DNA of 64,000 nt, taken from contig PAPB01000022.1 of assembly GCA_002708715.1 (NCBI GenBank), positions 10,112 to 74,111 of the forward strand. The letters are read 5' to 3'. The stretch is from Fidelibacterota bacterium. GTDB taxonomy: Bacteria; Fidelibacterota; Marinisomatia; Marinisomatales; UBA1611. Numbering within the stretch: the stretch's first letter is position 1; the number at the start of each line of letters is the position of its first letter. A model generated the notes under the pieces. That model saw only the letters and a program-made list of their open reading frames with translations, was not told the origin of the DNA and ran no database searches. Below, in pieces: positions 1-8,866 of this stretch. The translations under genes were made by a program, and so were the position numbers.

Positions 1-58
1 CTTTTATACTCTTTTTAAATTTTTCTAATTTACTTTTTGAATATTTTTTTCTAGACAT
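1..58 (-). CDS. DksA/TraR-type zinc-finger protein, N-terminal fragment
   Basis: Only the first 19 codons lie in the window. They read MSRKKYSKSKLEKFKKSIK, a lysine-rich start that resembles DksA/TraR-family C4 zinc-finger regulators, which bind RNA polymerase. An AGGA at 67-70 overlaps the ileS stop codon and sits 8 nt before the ATG, so the start is well supported and the gene is probably cotranscribed with ileS. A DksA/TraR gene directly after ileS is a common arrangement in several diderm phyla. The zinc finger itself is outside the window, so the family call rests on the N-terminus and context only. Confidence 0.55.
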   Translation of the reverse strand, partial: MSRKKYSKSKLEKFKKSIK

Positions 59-68
59 ATATATTATC

Positions 69-3000
69 CTAATTAATTTTTTTTAATTTTATAGTATATG
101 ATTTATCATTGATTTTCACATTATCCATATAATCATAGTTTTCAAGAACACTAACAATATTTTTAGTTAAGGTTTCTATTTTAAAATATTGCTCAAATTT
201 ACCTAATGCTTCCTTTATCTGACCATCAAATTCCCAAGATATTTCTATTCTATCTTCTACAGCAAATCCAGCTGTTTTTCTCATAGATTGTACAATACGG
301 ACGACATCTCTAACAATCCCTTCAAGGATAAGGTCCTTATCGAGAGTTAAAGAAAGCCCTACTGTTATTCCGCTATCACTAGCAGCAGAGAAACCTTCAA
401 CGGCTTTTGTTTCTATAAAAACATCTTCTCTCTCTAGCTTATAATTATATTTTGTAAAATCAATGTATTTATTCTCTTGCAAATTTTTCACCATTTTATT
501 TACACTACCCACTTCTAATAACTTTTTTATATCTGATAAACCTTTACCATATTTTTTCCCCAAAGTTCGGAGATTAGGTTTGATTTTATAATTAATTAAT
601 TTATCTGCCTCTGTGATCCTCTCAATAGACTTAACATTTAATTCATCAGTAATGATGTCTTGATTATCCAAAATAAAATTAGATATATAATCATCTTCAA
701 CAGCAAAAAGTGCTTTACTTAAAGGTTGCCGAATTTTTATATCGGATAAATTCCTTGCAGATCTACCTAATTCAACGCATTTCTTCAAAGCATCTACATT
801 TCTTATTAAGTCTAATTTAATATAACTTTCATTTGGCGTAGGAAAATCACAAAGATGTACGCTTTCCAAAGCATTCTCATCAGAATTCCTAACCAAGTTT
901 TGATAAATAGTCTCTGATACAAAAGGCAAAATTGGGGAGATAATTTTAATTACTATTTCTAAAACATGATATAAAGTTGCATAAGCAGATTTTTTATCTT
1001 CATCATCTTCAGATTTCCAAAACCTTCTACGATTTCTTCTAATATACCAATTTGATAATTCATCTAAATATATTTCAAAACCTTTCATCAAATTATCAAC
1101 TCTATATTTATCTAAACACTGATCAGCATATTTTATTAACTGATGTGTTTTTGCTATAATCCATTTATCTAAAATAGTTAGTGATTGATTTTGTAATGGG
1201 TTTTCTAAATGATTAAAACCATCTACTGCAGCATAAGTAGCATAAAAAGAATATACATTCCAAAAAGTGATCAATTTTTTGCGAACTTCGTCTGCTGGTC
1301 CATAACCAAATAAAAGATTCTTCTCAACATGCTGCAAAGAATACATCCAGCGCATTACATCAACTCCCATTTTTTCAGCAGCATCATCAAACCAAATTGC
1401 ATTACCCCAACTTTTATGCATTTCACGTCCGTTTTCATCTTTAACCAAAGCATGACCAAGTAAAGTTTTAAAAGGAGCTTCACCTTCCATTTCGGCTGAC
1501 ATGGCAAGAAGTGAATAAAACCAATTTCTAAACTGACCTGGAAAACATTCAGTAACAAAATCTGCAGGGAACCATTTCTTCCAATATTCTTTATCTGTAT
1601 TATACTTAAGCGTGGAAAATGGTACTATACCAGCATCTAGCCATGGATTCCCAACGTCTTTTATTCTAGTTCCTATTAAACCTGTTTTAGGATGCTTTAT
1701 TTTTACTATATCTATCCAAGGTCTGTGTGGTGATTCATTTTTATATTCCTCAAATCCTTCAACCGCTAGTTCTTTAAGCTCTTCTTTTGAACCTACTACA
1801 TAAAAAGAGTCATCCTCAAAAACCCAAATTGGCAGTGCCAACCCCCAAAACCGTTTCTTTGAGATCATCCAATCTCCCATATTTTCTAACCATTCATGCT
1901 CTCGTTCTATTCCCCAATCAGGAATCCAATTAATATCATCAACTATATTTTTTATTTTATCTCTCCAATCCATATTAATATACCACTCGTCTACTAGCCT
2001 AAATACTAGCTCATCACCAGAGCGCCAACAATGAGGATAGATATGTGGATATTTTTCTGCATAGATAAGAAAATTTCTTTTTTTAAGATCATTAATTATT
2101 AAATCTGTAGTTTTCTGGCTAGTAGCAACCATACCTGTAAGCCAGCCAAACTTATCAATGAATTTTGACTCGTCATCTAAAGGAGCAATATTCACCAAAG
2201 AAAGTTTACTTCCTATTTTATGATCTATATCACCACAGCCAGGAGCCATATGTACAATACCAGTCCCTTCTCCAGCAACAACAATATCATTTCCAATATT
2301 ATCTTTTCCGGGATCAATTACTTTATGCTGTTTAATTGAATTTAATTTTCGTTCTTTCAACTGATCATTACAAAAAGGATAACCACCGATTTCAGACTGA
2401 GCATCAAAATCATCGTATGGTCCATCATACTCCCATCCAATCATATCACTGCCTTTTATAGTCCCAAGCTCTTCATACCCTCCTTTTTCTTTAAATATTT
2501 GGGCAATAGTTTTGAGTTTAGGAACACCTTCAACCCATTGCTTTTTTTCTTTATATTGTTTATCTAAACGCTTGAATTCCAAATTTTCTTTAGCAAAATA
2601 ATATATAGAACCATCTGGTGTACTTATTTTTACATAGTCAAGATTCACATTAACACCTACCACCACATTAGAAGATAATGTCCAGGGTGTTGTTGTCCAT
2701 ACTAGCAAATATTCTTTTTTTCTATTACGTAACGGGAAACGGACAAATACTGAAGTATGGGCGACCAACTTTCTTCCTTCAATAATTTCCATTTGTGAAT
2801 ATGATGTCCCAGACCGACCGCTCCAGGGCACTACATCCGATCCTCGATATATTTTACCTTCAGTCCATAATTTTTTTAAAAAAGACCAAATTGTATAATT
2901 ATTCTCATCAGACATCGTATAATAAGAGTTATCCCAATCCATCCAATATCCAAGTCGCTTTGATTGTTCCGTTTGAATTTTTGAATACTTATTAACACGT

Positions 3001-3368
3001 TCCTTACAAAGGGTTACAAATTTTTCAATACCATATTCCTCAACTTCTCGCTTTGTATTAAATCCTAACTCTTTTTCTACTTCCACTTCCACCCAAAGCC
3101 CTTGACAATCAAACCCATTCTGATATCTTAATTCAAATCCACTCATAGATTTATATCGATTATAAATATCTTTTAATGTTCTTCCCCAAGCATGATGAAC
3201 TCCCATTGGATTATTTGCGGTAATGGGTCCATCAATAAAACTCCATTTAGGCTTTCCTTTATTTAATGAACGCCTCTTTTCAAAAATTTTATTTTTTTCC
3301 CAAAAGTCCAAAACATCATGTTCGGCTTTGATAAAATCAGTTTTATTATTTACTTTTTTTATACCCAT
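69..3368 (-). CDS. ileS: isoleucine--tRNA ligase
   Basis: Class I aminoacyl-tRNA synthetase that charges tRNA-Ile in the cytoplasm. The 1099-residue length fits the long form of IleRS. The HIGH-type signature appears as PMGVHHAW (residues 54-61). The editing (CP1) domain includes LLVWTTTPWTLSSNVV and GTGIVHMAPGCGD. In the KMSKS position the sequence is HKSWGN (residues 651-656), not the textbook motif. The C-terminal half carries the anticodon-binding domain, with WYIRRNRRRFW. The next gene is the DksA-like ORF 10 nt downstream. Upstream is htrA, separated by a terminator, so ileS probably has its own promoter in the 3372-3447 gap. A ValRS or LeuRS identity is less likely, given the editing-domain sequence and overall layout. 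Confidence 0.97.
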   Translation of the reverse strand: MGIKKVNNKTDFIKAEHDVLDFWEKNKIFEKRRSLNKGKPKWSFIDGPITANNPMGVHHAWGRTLKDIYNRYKSMSGFELRYQNGFDCQGLWVEVEVEKELGFNTKREVEEYGIEKFVTLCKERVNKYSKIQTEQSKRLGYWMDWDNSYYTMSDENNYTIWSFLKKLWTEGKIYRGSDVVPWSGRSGTSYSQMEIIEGRKLVAHTSVFVRFPLRNRKKEYLLVWTTTPWTLSSNVVVGVNVNLDYVKISTPDGSIYYFAKENLEFKRLDKQYKEKKQWVEGVPKLKTIAQIFKEKGGYEELGTIKGSDMIGWEYDGPYDDFDAQSEIGGYPFCNDQLKERKLNSIKQHKVIDPGKDNIGNDIVVAGEGTGIVHMAPGCGDIDHKIGSKLSLVNIAPLDDESKFIDKFGWLTGMVATSQKTTDLIINDLKKRNFLIYAEKYPHIYPHCWRSGDELVFRLVDEWYINMDWRDKIKNIVDDINWIPDWGIEREHEWLENMGDWMISKKRFWGLALPIWVFEDDSFYVVGSKEELKELAVEGFEEYKNESPHRPWIDIVKIKHPKTGLIGTRIKDVGNPWLDAGIVPFSTLKYNTDKEYWKKWFPADFVTECFPGQFRNWFYSLLAMSAEMEGEAPFKTLLGHALVKDENGREMHKSWGNAIWFDDAAEKMGVDVMRWMYSLQHVEKNLLFGYGPADEVRKKLITFWNVYSFYATYAAVDGFNHLENPLQNQSLTILDKWIIAKTHQLIKYADQCLDKYRVDNLMKGFEIYLDELSNWYIRRNRRRFWKSEDDEDKKSAYATLYHVLEIVIKIISPILPFVSETIYQNLVRNSDENALESVHLCDFPTPNESYIKLDLIRNVDALKKCVELGRSARNLSDIKIRQPLSKALFAVEDDYISNFILDNQDIITDELNVKSIERITEADKLINYKIKPNLRTLGKKYGKGLSDIKKLLEVGSVNKMVKNLQENKYIDFTKYNYKLEREDVFIETKAVEGFSAASDSGITVGLSLTLDKDLILEGIVRDVVRIVQSMRKTAGFAVEDRIEISWEFDGQIKEALGKFEQYFKIETLTKNIVSVLENYDYMDNVKINDKSYTIKLKKIN

Positions 3369-3447
3369 AAAATTATTTTTTTATAATTTTCTATAGAGAA
3401 AATTTATTTAATTTTTTTCTAAATATTTACAGATGTTTTATAAATAA

Positions 3448-3471
3448 AAAGCGCTCCTTATGGAGCGCTTT
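3448..3471 (-). terminator. intrinsic terminator after htrA
   Basis: A perfect 10-bp stem (aaagcgctcc / ggagcgcttt) closes a 4-nt loop (ttat). Read on the minus strand, it is followed by a T-rich tract (tttttattta, 3441-3450). It lies 18 nt past the htrA stop and before ileS. The plus-strand side has no T-run, so it works for the minus strand. Confidence 0.88.
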
Positions 3472-3488
3472 GTTAAAAATTTTGAATA

Positions 3489-4871
3489 CTAATTATAATT
3501 TAATGTAAAAAATCTAGAGCCCCCATTTGGTTTCTTAACCAATAAAAGAACAGCACCTTTATTTCTAGATTTTTCAACTAACCTATTAAATTCTTTTATA
3601 GTCTTGACTCTTTTTGTTCCTACATTTTTTATCATATCACCTTCTCTAATTCCTTTCTCGTAGGCTTCCCCCTCTGGATCTATACCTGTTACAACTAACA
3701 CATCTTCATCACTTTCAATATCATATTGTTTTTTTAAAGATTTAGTAATCTTCTTTAAATCAAGTCCAAAAACTTTTGTTCTGTCACTTCTTTTTGATGC
3801 ATATTCTCGTGGATTATCTGGTAACTCTTTTAATACAACATCCATTATTTTAGTTTTTCCATCGCGAACTAATTCTACCTTGTTTTTACTATCTGGTGCG
3901 GTAAGGGATACTACATTTTTTAAATTTGCTGGATCTGCAATTGTCTTACCATTAAATGCTACAATTACATCTCCTTCTTTTATTCCAGCATCTTCAGCTG
4001 GACTATCTTCAACTACATCTGTGATTAAAGCACCATTTCTTGTGCTTATATCAAATGCCTCCGCAATTTCACTATCTATTTCTTGAATAAATACTCCTAA
4101 CCAAGCCCTAGTAACGAAACCTTTATCAATTAAGTCTGACATGATTCTTTTAGACATATTTGAAGGAATTGCAAATCCCACGCCACGATTACCTTTTTCA
4201 TAGCCACCTGTTGCTATAGCAGTGTTGATTCCAATTAATTCACCTTCCATATTGAGTAACGCTCCACCACTGTTTCCAGGATTGATAGCAGCATCCGTCT
4301 GGATAAAATCTTCATAACTTTGAGCATTCATAATATTACTTCTTCCTAAAGCTGATATAATCCCCGTAGTAACAGTATGACTTAAATTTTCAGAAAATGG
4401 ACTCCCCACTGCCATCACCCATTCTCCTACTCTAATATTATCAGAATTTCCTAACTTAACATCATCAAGATTTTCAGCATCTATTTGCAAGACAGCTAAG
4501 TCTGTTTTTGGGTCAGTACCAACAATAGTCGCTTCATATTCTCTTTTATCTATTAACTTGACACGAATTCCATCCATATCATCAACAACATGATTATTTG
4601 TCAAAATATATCCATTTTCAGCATCAACAATTACCCCAGATCCTAAAGCATTTGTCTTATATTCTTTTTGTCGAGGCATGTTCGGCTGAAAGAAAAAATA
4701 TCCAAAATCATCAAACTGATTTAATGAAATAACTTTATCCGTTATAATTGTTACTATTGCTGGTTTAGCTTTTTCTGCTACATCAGCAAATGCTTTACTA
4801 AATTGACGAACAACAGAATTTTGAGCAAATATTATATTTAAAAAGAAAATTAAAATAAAGAGTCTTTGCAT
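3489..4871 (-). CDS. HtrA/DegP-family periplasmic serine protease with two PDZ domains
   Basis: Envelope quality-control protease and chaperone. From the ATG at 4871 (460 aa) there is a signal peptide (MQRLFILIFFLNIIFAQ). A trypsin-like domain follows with catalytic triad His94 (LTNNHVVDD), Asp124 (KTDLAVLQ) and Ser201 (NPGNSGGALLN), then two PDZ domains at about 255-350 and 375-460. A GTG at 4877 would add two residues, but the AGGA on the minus strand lies only 2 nt from it. The same AGGA is 8 nt from the ATG at 4871, so I prefer that start. The gene stands between two intrinsic terminators, so it is probably transcribed alone, as expected for a stress-responsive protease. It could be called DegP, DegQ or MucD; these cannot be separated here. 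Confidence 0.95.
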   Translation of the reverse strand: MQRLFILIFFLNIIFAQNSVVRQFSKAFADVAEKAKPAIVTIITDKVISLNQFDDFGYFFFQPNMPRQKEYKTNALGSGVIVDAENGYILTNNHVVDDMDGIRVKLIDKREYEATIVGTDPKTDLAVLQIDAENLDDVKLGNSDNIRVGEWVMAVGSPFSENLSHTVTTGIISALGRSNIMNAQSYEDFIQTDAAINPGNSGGALLNMEGELIGINTAIATGGYEKGNRGVGFAIPSNMSKRIMSDLIDKGFVTRAWLGVFIQEIDSEIAEAFDISTRNGALITDVVEDSPAEDAGIKEGDVIVAFNGKTIADPANLKNVVSLTAPDSKNKVELVRDGKTKIMDVVLKELPDNPREYASKRSDRTKVFGLDLKKITKSLKKQYDIESDEDVLVVTGIDPEGEAYEKGIREGDMIKNVGTKRVKTIKEFNRLVEKSRNKGAVLLLVKKPNGGSRFFTLNYN

Positions 4872-4930
4872 TAGCACTATCCTAGTATTTTATAATTAAA
4901 ATGCATCAAGAGATTAAAATGTTCCAAAAA

Positions 4931-4956
4931 AAAGCCTCATCAATTGATGAGGCTTT
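4931..4956 (-). terminator. intrinsic terminator after the exoprotein gene
   Basis: A perfect 26-nt palindrome, aaagcctcatca plus its complement around AATT, gives an 11-12 bp stem. On the minus strand it is followed by eight T residues overlapping the stem foot (complement of 4926-4933). It begins 22 nt after the stop of the 1258-residue exoprotein gene and precedes htrA. Confidence 0.9.
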
Positions 4957-4978
4957 AAAATTATAATATTATTCTAAC

Positions 4979-7900
4979 CTACTTCAAGAATAACATTTTC
5001 TTTGTTGATTTATATTGCCCAGCATGAATTGAATAAAAATACATTCCAGTTGATACCTGACTACCCAATTCATTTTTTCCATCCCAAATAATTGCATGAT
5101 ATCCAGGAGTCATATTTCCTGAAACTAATGTCCTTATTTTCTGACCCATCATATTATAAACTGCTAAACTAACATAATCAGACTCTGGAATATCAAATCT
5201 AATTTCAGTCGTAGGGTTAAATGGGTTTGGAAAATTCTGCTGAAGAGCAAATCTAGTTGGGATTGCCTTGATCTCTGAAGAATTTTCACGTGTTAAGGTT
5301 CGAACAATATTACCATCTGCACCAGCAATCTTTATATCTTTCAAAGAAACTGATGAGACTTGATATTCATTACCTTTGAAATGTAAAGGAATCGTAACAT
5401 AATTATTATTTTTACTATTTATAGATCCAGAATTAAGATTAGCCACAACTATCTTATACTTATCTTGACCTATTTTCTTAGAAGTAATCATGACATCTTC
5501 TTGTATTTCCGATAAGCCAGTAGAAAGAATATCCACCATATCAGCATCATAGTCTAATTCAATTTCTAATCCTCTTATAACACCTTGGTATTCAATAGCA
5601 ATCGAGAGCTCTGAATTTTTATAATCTGTTAGCATATCTACAAATGCAATTTCATTATTATCAAAGTCCATCGTTCTTGCATTACCACCATAAATAATAT
5701 CAACCATCATAATAACATCAGCAATATTAATCTCTTCATCCATATTTACGTCAACATTTCGAAATTCATCTTCTGTAGGAAAGTCTTCTTCTAGGATAAA
5801 GTCAACAACAGCGAGGACATCATTAATATCTGTATCGCTATCAAAATCAGCATCACCAAGTGCATATGGCACGGCACAAGCTACATTAGAATGGCGCGAC
5901 TCAAGCTGTCCATAGTTATCGGTATTCCAAAAAGCTGAAACATTATAACAGTATTCAACATAATTAGGACTTGCAGCAACAGTAGCAAATGTATCCGTAG
6001 TAGATACTATATACGTTTCATTGCCTTCTAAGTCAACCTCATAAATACGATATTCAACAAGGTCATCTCTATCCATATCAGTTGGTACTGGGTTTAATGG
6101 TTGATATATCTGATTAAGGTTTATTATGTTTTCTAGCTGTTCTGTTTCTCTATTATTTTCAATATTAGAGTTATTATAATTTGAAATAATACCAGAACTA
6201 ACCATCTCATCTTCAATAAGATCTCCTGAAGCATTCATCGCATAATTTAGACCAGGTGCTCCAAGAAATTGAGCTAGAATACCAAAATCTCCAGTTAGGC
6301 CAGGATCACCGCCTACCACATCAAAAATTGTGGCCCATGTAACACCATCAGTTGTAACCCAATTGCGATCATAAAATTCTGAGCTTTGAGGTTCTGTATC
6401 ATTTGCAATCCCTAAAAAGCCACTACCTGCCTCATTCACCACTACATAAATATCACCACTAGCAACTTCTACACCTGCTCCTGAAACATCAAGCTGATAT
6501 TGAACCAATACATCAGGCGCAGATAAGTCTGCGGATGGAACCAAATTAATTGGTTCACCAACAGGACCACCAACAGAACCACTTGGGTCTAAATATATAT
6601 CAACAGACGCTGCTACAGCAGTTGCACCACCCTGAAAGGATAGGACCAGACCAGTTAACAGTGCTGGATAGTTAGGAGGTGTAAAACGCACAGAAAATGA
6701 ACATGGAGCACCGCAACCTATTTGCGCTTCAAAATTATCATCGTAGTATGCCATATCGTATAGAGCAGCACCTCCTGGCTCACGCCACTCTAAATAGACT
6801 TCTTCATCAAGAGGATAGGCATTTAGGCCAACAGGAGAAGGCATATCAGGACTCATTACAAAATCTTGCAGTGTAGGATCTGCCTGAGCAAGTACCTCAA
6901 CATCTTCAGTCGCTGTATAAAAACCTGAACGACGTACTTGCACTGTATTGGTACCAACGTCAAGATTCCATAGATAATAAACACCATCAGCACCTGTTGT
7001 GTCTGATGCACTTCCTGAGGTTACAATTACACTATCTAATACTGCACCATTTGGATCTTTTACTACTCCAGTCACATCACCAAATACATACACTGGCTGC
7101 GCTGTAACATTGACAGGATCGCTCTCATAATTAGCTTCACCTGGAGCACCTTCATATACTGCTGTAACCCCAAAAACATACTGCAGTTCATTATTTAAAT
7201 CATATACAGTGTAGTTAGTTGAATCGAAAGCTTCATCATTATCTAATGTGCCATCAACATATACATTATAGCCCATGAAATCATACTCATTTCTGCTGTC
7301 CCTTCCAGGAGCTGTTACAGAAAAATTATCCACTCGATGCCAGTTTAAATCAAATGAATCAGCTCCATAAGCATGAAATCTAAAAAACAAACTACCTGAT
7401 AGACCTGTGATATCATAAGAATAATTTGTAAAGTCAAAACTATCACCACTATTATCAAATAAATCTAATACAGTCCACTCTGCGTCTGAACCAGTTTTAT
7501 ATTCGATAGAAAAATACTCAGCACCACTTGGAGACCAAATATTAAGTTCATAATCAAATGAGACAGTAACAGATGTCAAAGCACCTAAAGGTATGACAGG
7601 AGCATAAAGACTCTGATCGTAATTTTGAACAGATGGACTCCAATTAAATATCATACTTGGGGCAGGATTTCCTGTGGCCTCATCATAGAGCCAATTATCT
7701 CCACCATCAACAAGCCATAGATCTAACAATCCACCCTCATCAAAAGACTCTGTGTATGGAACACCTAAATTATTTACATCAGGAGCTGTCCAATAAAGAG
7801 AGACTTCTTCATCCCAAACTTCTGCATACACATTCGTGGGTGGAGCAGGTTCCCAGCTATTAGGTGTACCACATCCTGTATCTGTTGCCTCAGAAGAGCC

Positions 7901-8755
7901 TTCATCATACACTGTTTTTACATAATAACAGTACTCTGTACCATTGGTTAAATTGCCATGAGTAAAAGATAACCCATCTGTTGAAGTAAGAAGAGTATTA
8001 CTAACTGCATCATAGACTTCATATGTAGCAAATGTGCCACATTCTTCTGGAATATCTCTTAAACTATTCTGAGCTGCATATCTTAGAGGATCCATAACAA
8101 TATCTGTATATGCATCAATCTCTTCCTGAGAAAATCCAGTGTCAGCCATTTTTTGTTGCTCAGTTATCCAAGCTGTCTTAACTGAATTGGCAAGCGGATT
8201 GCTTTGTCGTGCTCCAGCAACACTTACAGATAATTCATAATTACCCGTAGCACCACCATAGCCATCAACCACCACATAATACTGACCTGGTTGTAAAGTA
8301 ACTCCAAATAAACCACTTGGAGGGTATGGAGCTTGATATTCTGGACAGTTAGTATAATCATCATCATTATAGTTTCCTGTAGAGGTTGGGGCAACACAAT
8401 CTTGATCACTTGTGAAAATTTCTAATTTTGTATCGTAATCTGTAACCATTGAACATAGGGTAAAATCAAAAGTAGTTGCTTGACCAACATTCAAGGTATA
8501 GGCTACATCCTCTCCTTGCGATCCCGATACAGGCCAATTATCTCCAGTACCTGTATTATTTCCCTGATGCGTATAAGGTAATTCATTAATAGCATAGTCA
8601 CCACAACCAATGTTCCCAACTGGTTCTCCCCAAGAAACAATGTTTTGCTGATCTCCACCAAAGACATTGATACTCGATGGAGGACATAATTCCTGTGAAA
8701 ATGAATATTGATTAAAAGAAAAAAGAAGCGTTAGAAATGTTAGCCTTATTTTCAC
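4979..8755 (-). CDS. secreted multidomain exoprotein with dockerin-like repeats and T9SS-type sorting domain
   Basis: A 1258-residue exported protein of unknown function. A signal peptide (MKIRLTFLTLLFSFNQYSFS) is followed by a pre-peptidase C-terminal-like region with VAYTLNVGQATTFDFTLCS (about 70-180). Next come fibronectin type III-like stretches, a carboxypeptidase-regulatory-like domain (VTGVVKDPNGAVLDSVIVTS, about 560) and a jelly-roll-like section. Two dockerin-type calcium loops (GDADFDSDTDINDV and NVDMDEEINIADV) precede a cohesin-like strand domain. The FlgD-like sorting tail starts at NFPNPFNPTTEIRF and ends KKMLFLK. The start is GTG with GGAG 8 nt upstream. It lies 111 nt after the M1-peptidase fusion gene and ends at a strong terminator. 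No catalytic motif was recognised, so it may be an adhesin, a glycan-binding protein or a structural surface protein. A cargo role for type IX-like secretion is inferred from the tail only. Confidence 0.85.
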   Translation of the reverse strand: MKIRLTFLTLLFSFNQYSFSQELCPPSSINVFGGDQQNIVSWGEPVGNIGCGDYAINELPYTHQGNNTGTGDNWPVSGSQGEDVAYTLNVGQATTFDFTLCSMVTDYDTKLEIFTSDQDCVAPTSTGNYNDDDYTNCPEYQAPYPPSGLFGVTLQPGQYYVVVDGYGGATGNYELSVSVAGARQSNPLANSVKTAWITEQQKMADTGFSQEEIDAYTDIVMDPLRYAAQNSLRDIPEECGTFATYEVYDAVSNTLLTSTDGLSFTHGNLTNGTEYCYYVKTVYDEGSSEATDTGCGTPNSWEPAPPTNVYAEVWDEEVSLYWTAPDVNNLGVPYTESFDEGGLLDLWLVDGGDNWLYDEATGNPAPSMIFNWSPSVQNYDQSLYAPVIPLGALTSVTVSFDYELNIWSPSGAEYFSIEYKTGSDAEWTVLDLFDNSGDSFDFTNYSYDITGLSGSLFFRFHAYGADSFDLNWHRVDNFSVTAPGRDSRNEYDFMGYNVYVDGTLDNDEAFDSTNYTVYDLNNELQYVFGVTAVYEGAPGEANYESDPVNVTAQPVYVFGDVTGVVKDPNGAVLDSVIVTSGSASDTTGADGVYYLWNLDVGTNTVQVRRSGFYTATEDVEVLAQADPTLQDFVMSPDMPSPVGLNAYPLDEEVYLEWREPGGAALYDMAYYDDNFEAQIGCGAPCSFSVRFTPPNYPALLTGLVLSFQGGATAVAASVDIYLDPSGSVGGPVGEPINLVPSADLSAPDVLVQYQLDVSGAGVEVASGDIYVVVNEAGSGFLGIANDTEPQSSEFYDRNWVTTDGVTWATIFDVVGGDPGLTGDFGILAQFLGAPGLNYAMNASGDLIEDEMVSSGIISNYNNSNIENNRETEQLENIINLNQIYQPLNPVPTDMDRDDLVEYRIYEVDLEGNETYIVSTTDTFATVAASPNYVEYCYNVSAFWNTDNYGQLESRHSNVACAVPYALGDADFDSDTDINDVLAVVDFILEEDFPTEDEFRNVDVNMDEEINIADVIMMVDIIYGGNARTMDFDNNEIAFVDMLTDYKNSELSIAIEYQGVIRGLEIELDYDADMVDILSTGLSEIQEDVMITSKKIGQDKYKIVVANLNSGSINSKNNNYVTIPLHFKGNEYQVSSVSLKDIKIAGADGNIVRTLTRENSSEIKAIPTRFALQQNFPNPFNPTTEIRFDIPESDYVSLAVYNMMGQKIRTLVSGNMTPGYHAIIWDGKNELGSQVSTGMYFYSIHAGQYKSTKKMLFLK

Positions 8756-8866
8756 GATTTATCTCCGTGTATTAAATATTATTAAAAATTTGTATTAGCG
8801 TTAGAGTACTAGGAGTCTATAGCTTACATGAATTTATGAATTCTCCAAAGAATTTCAATCAATTTT

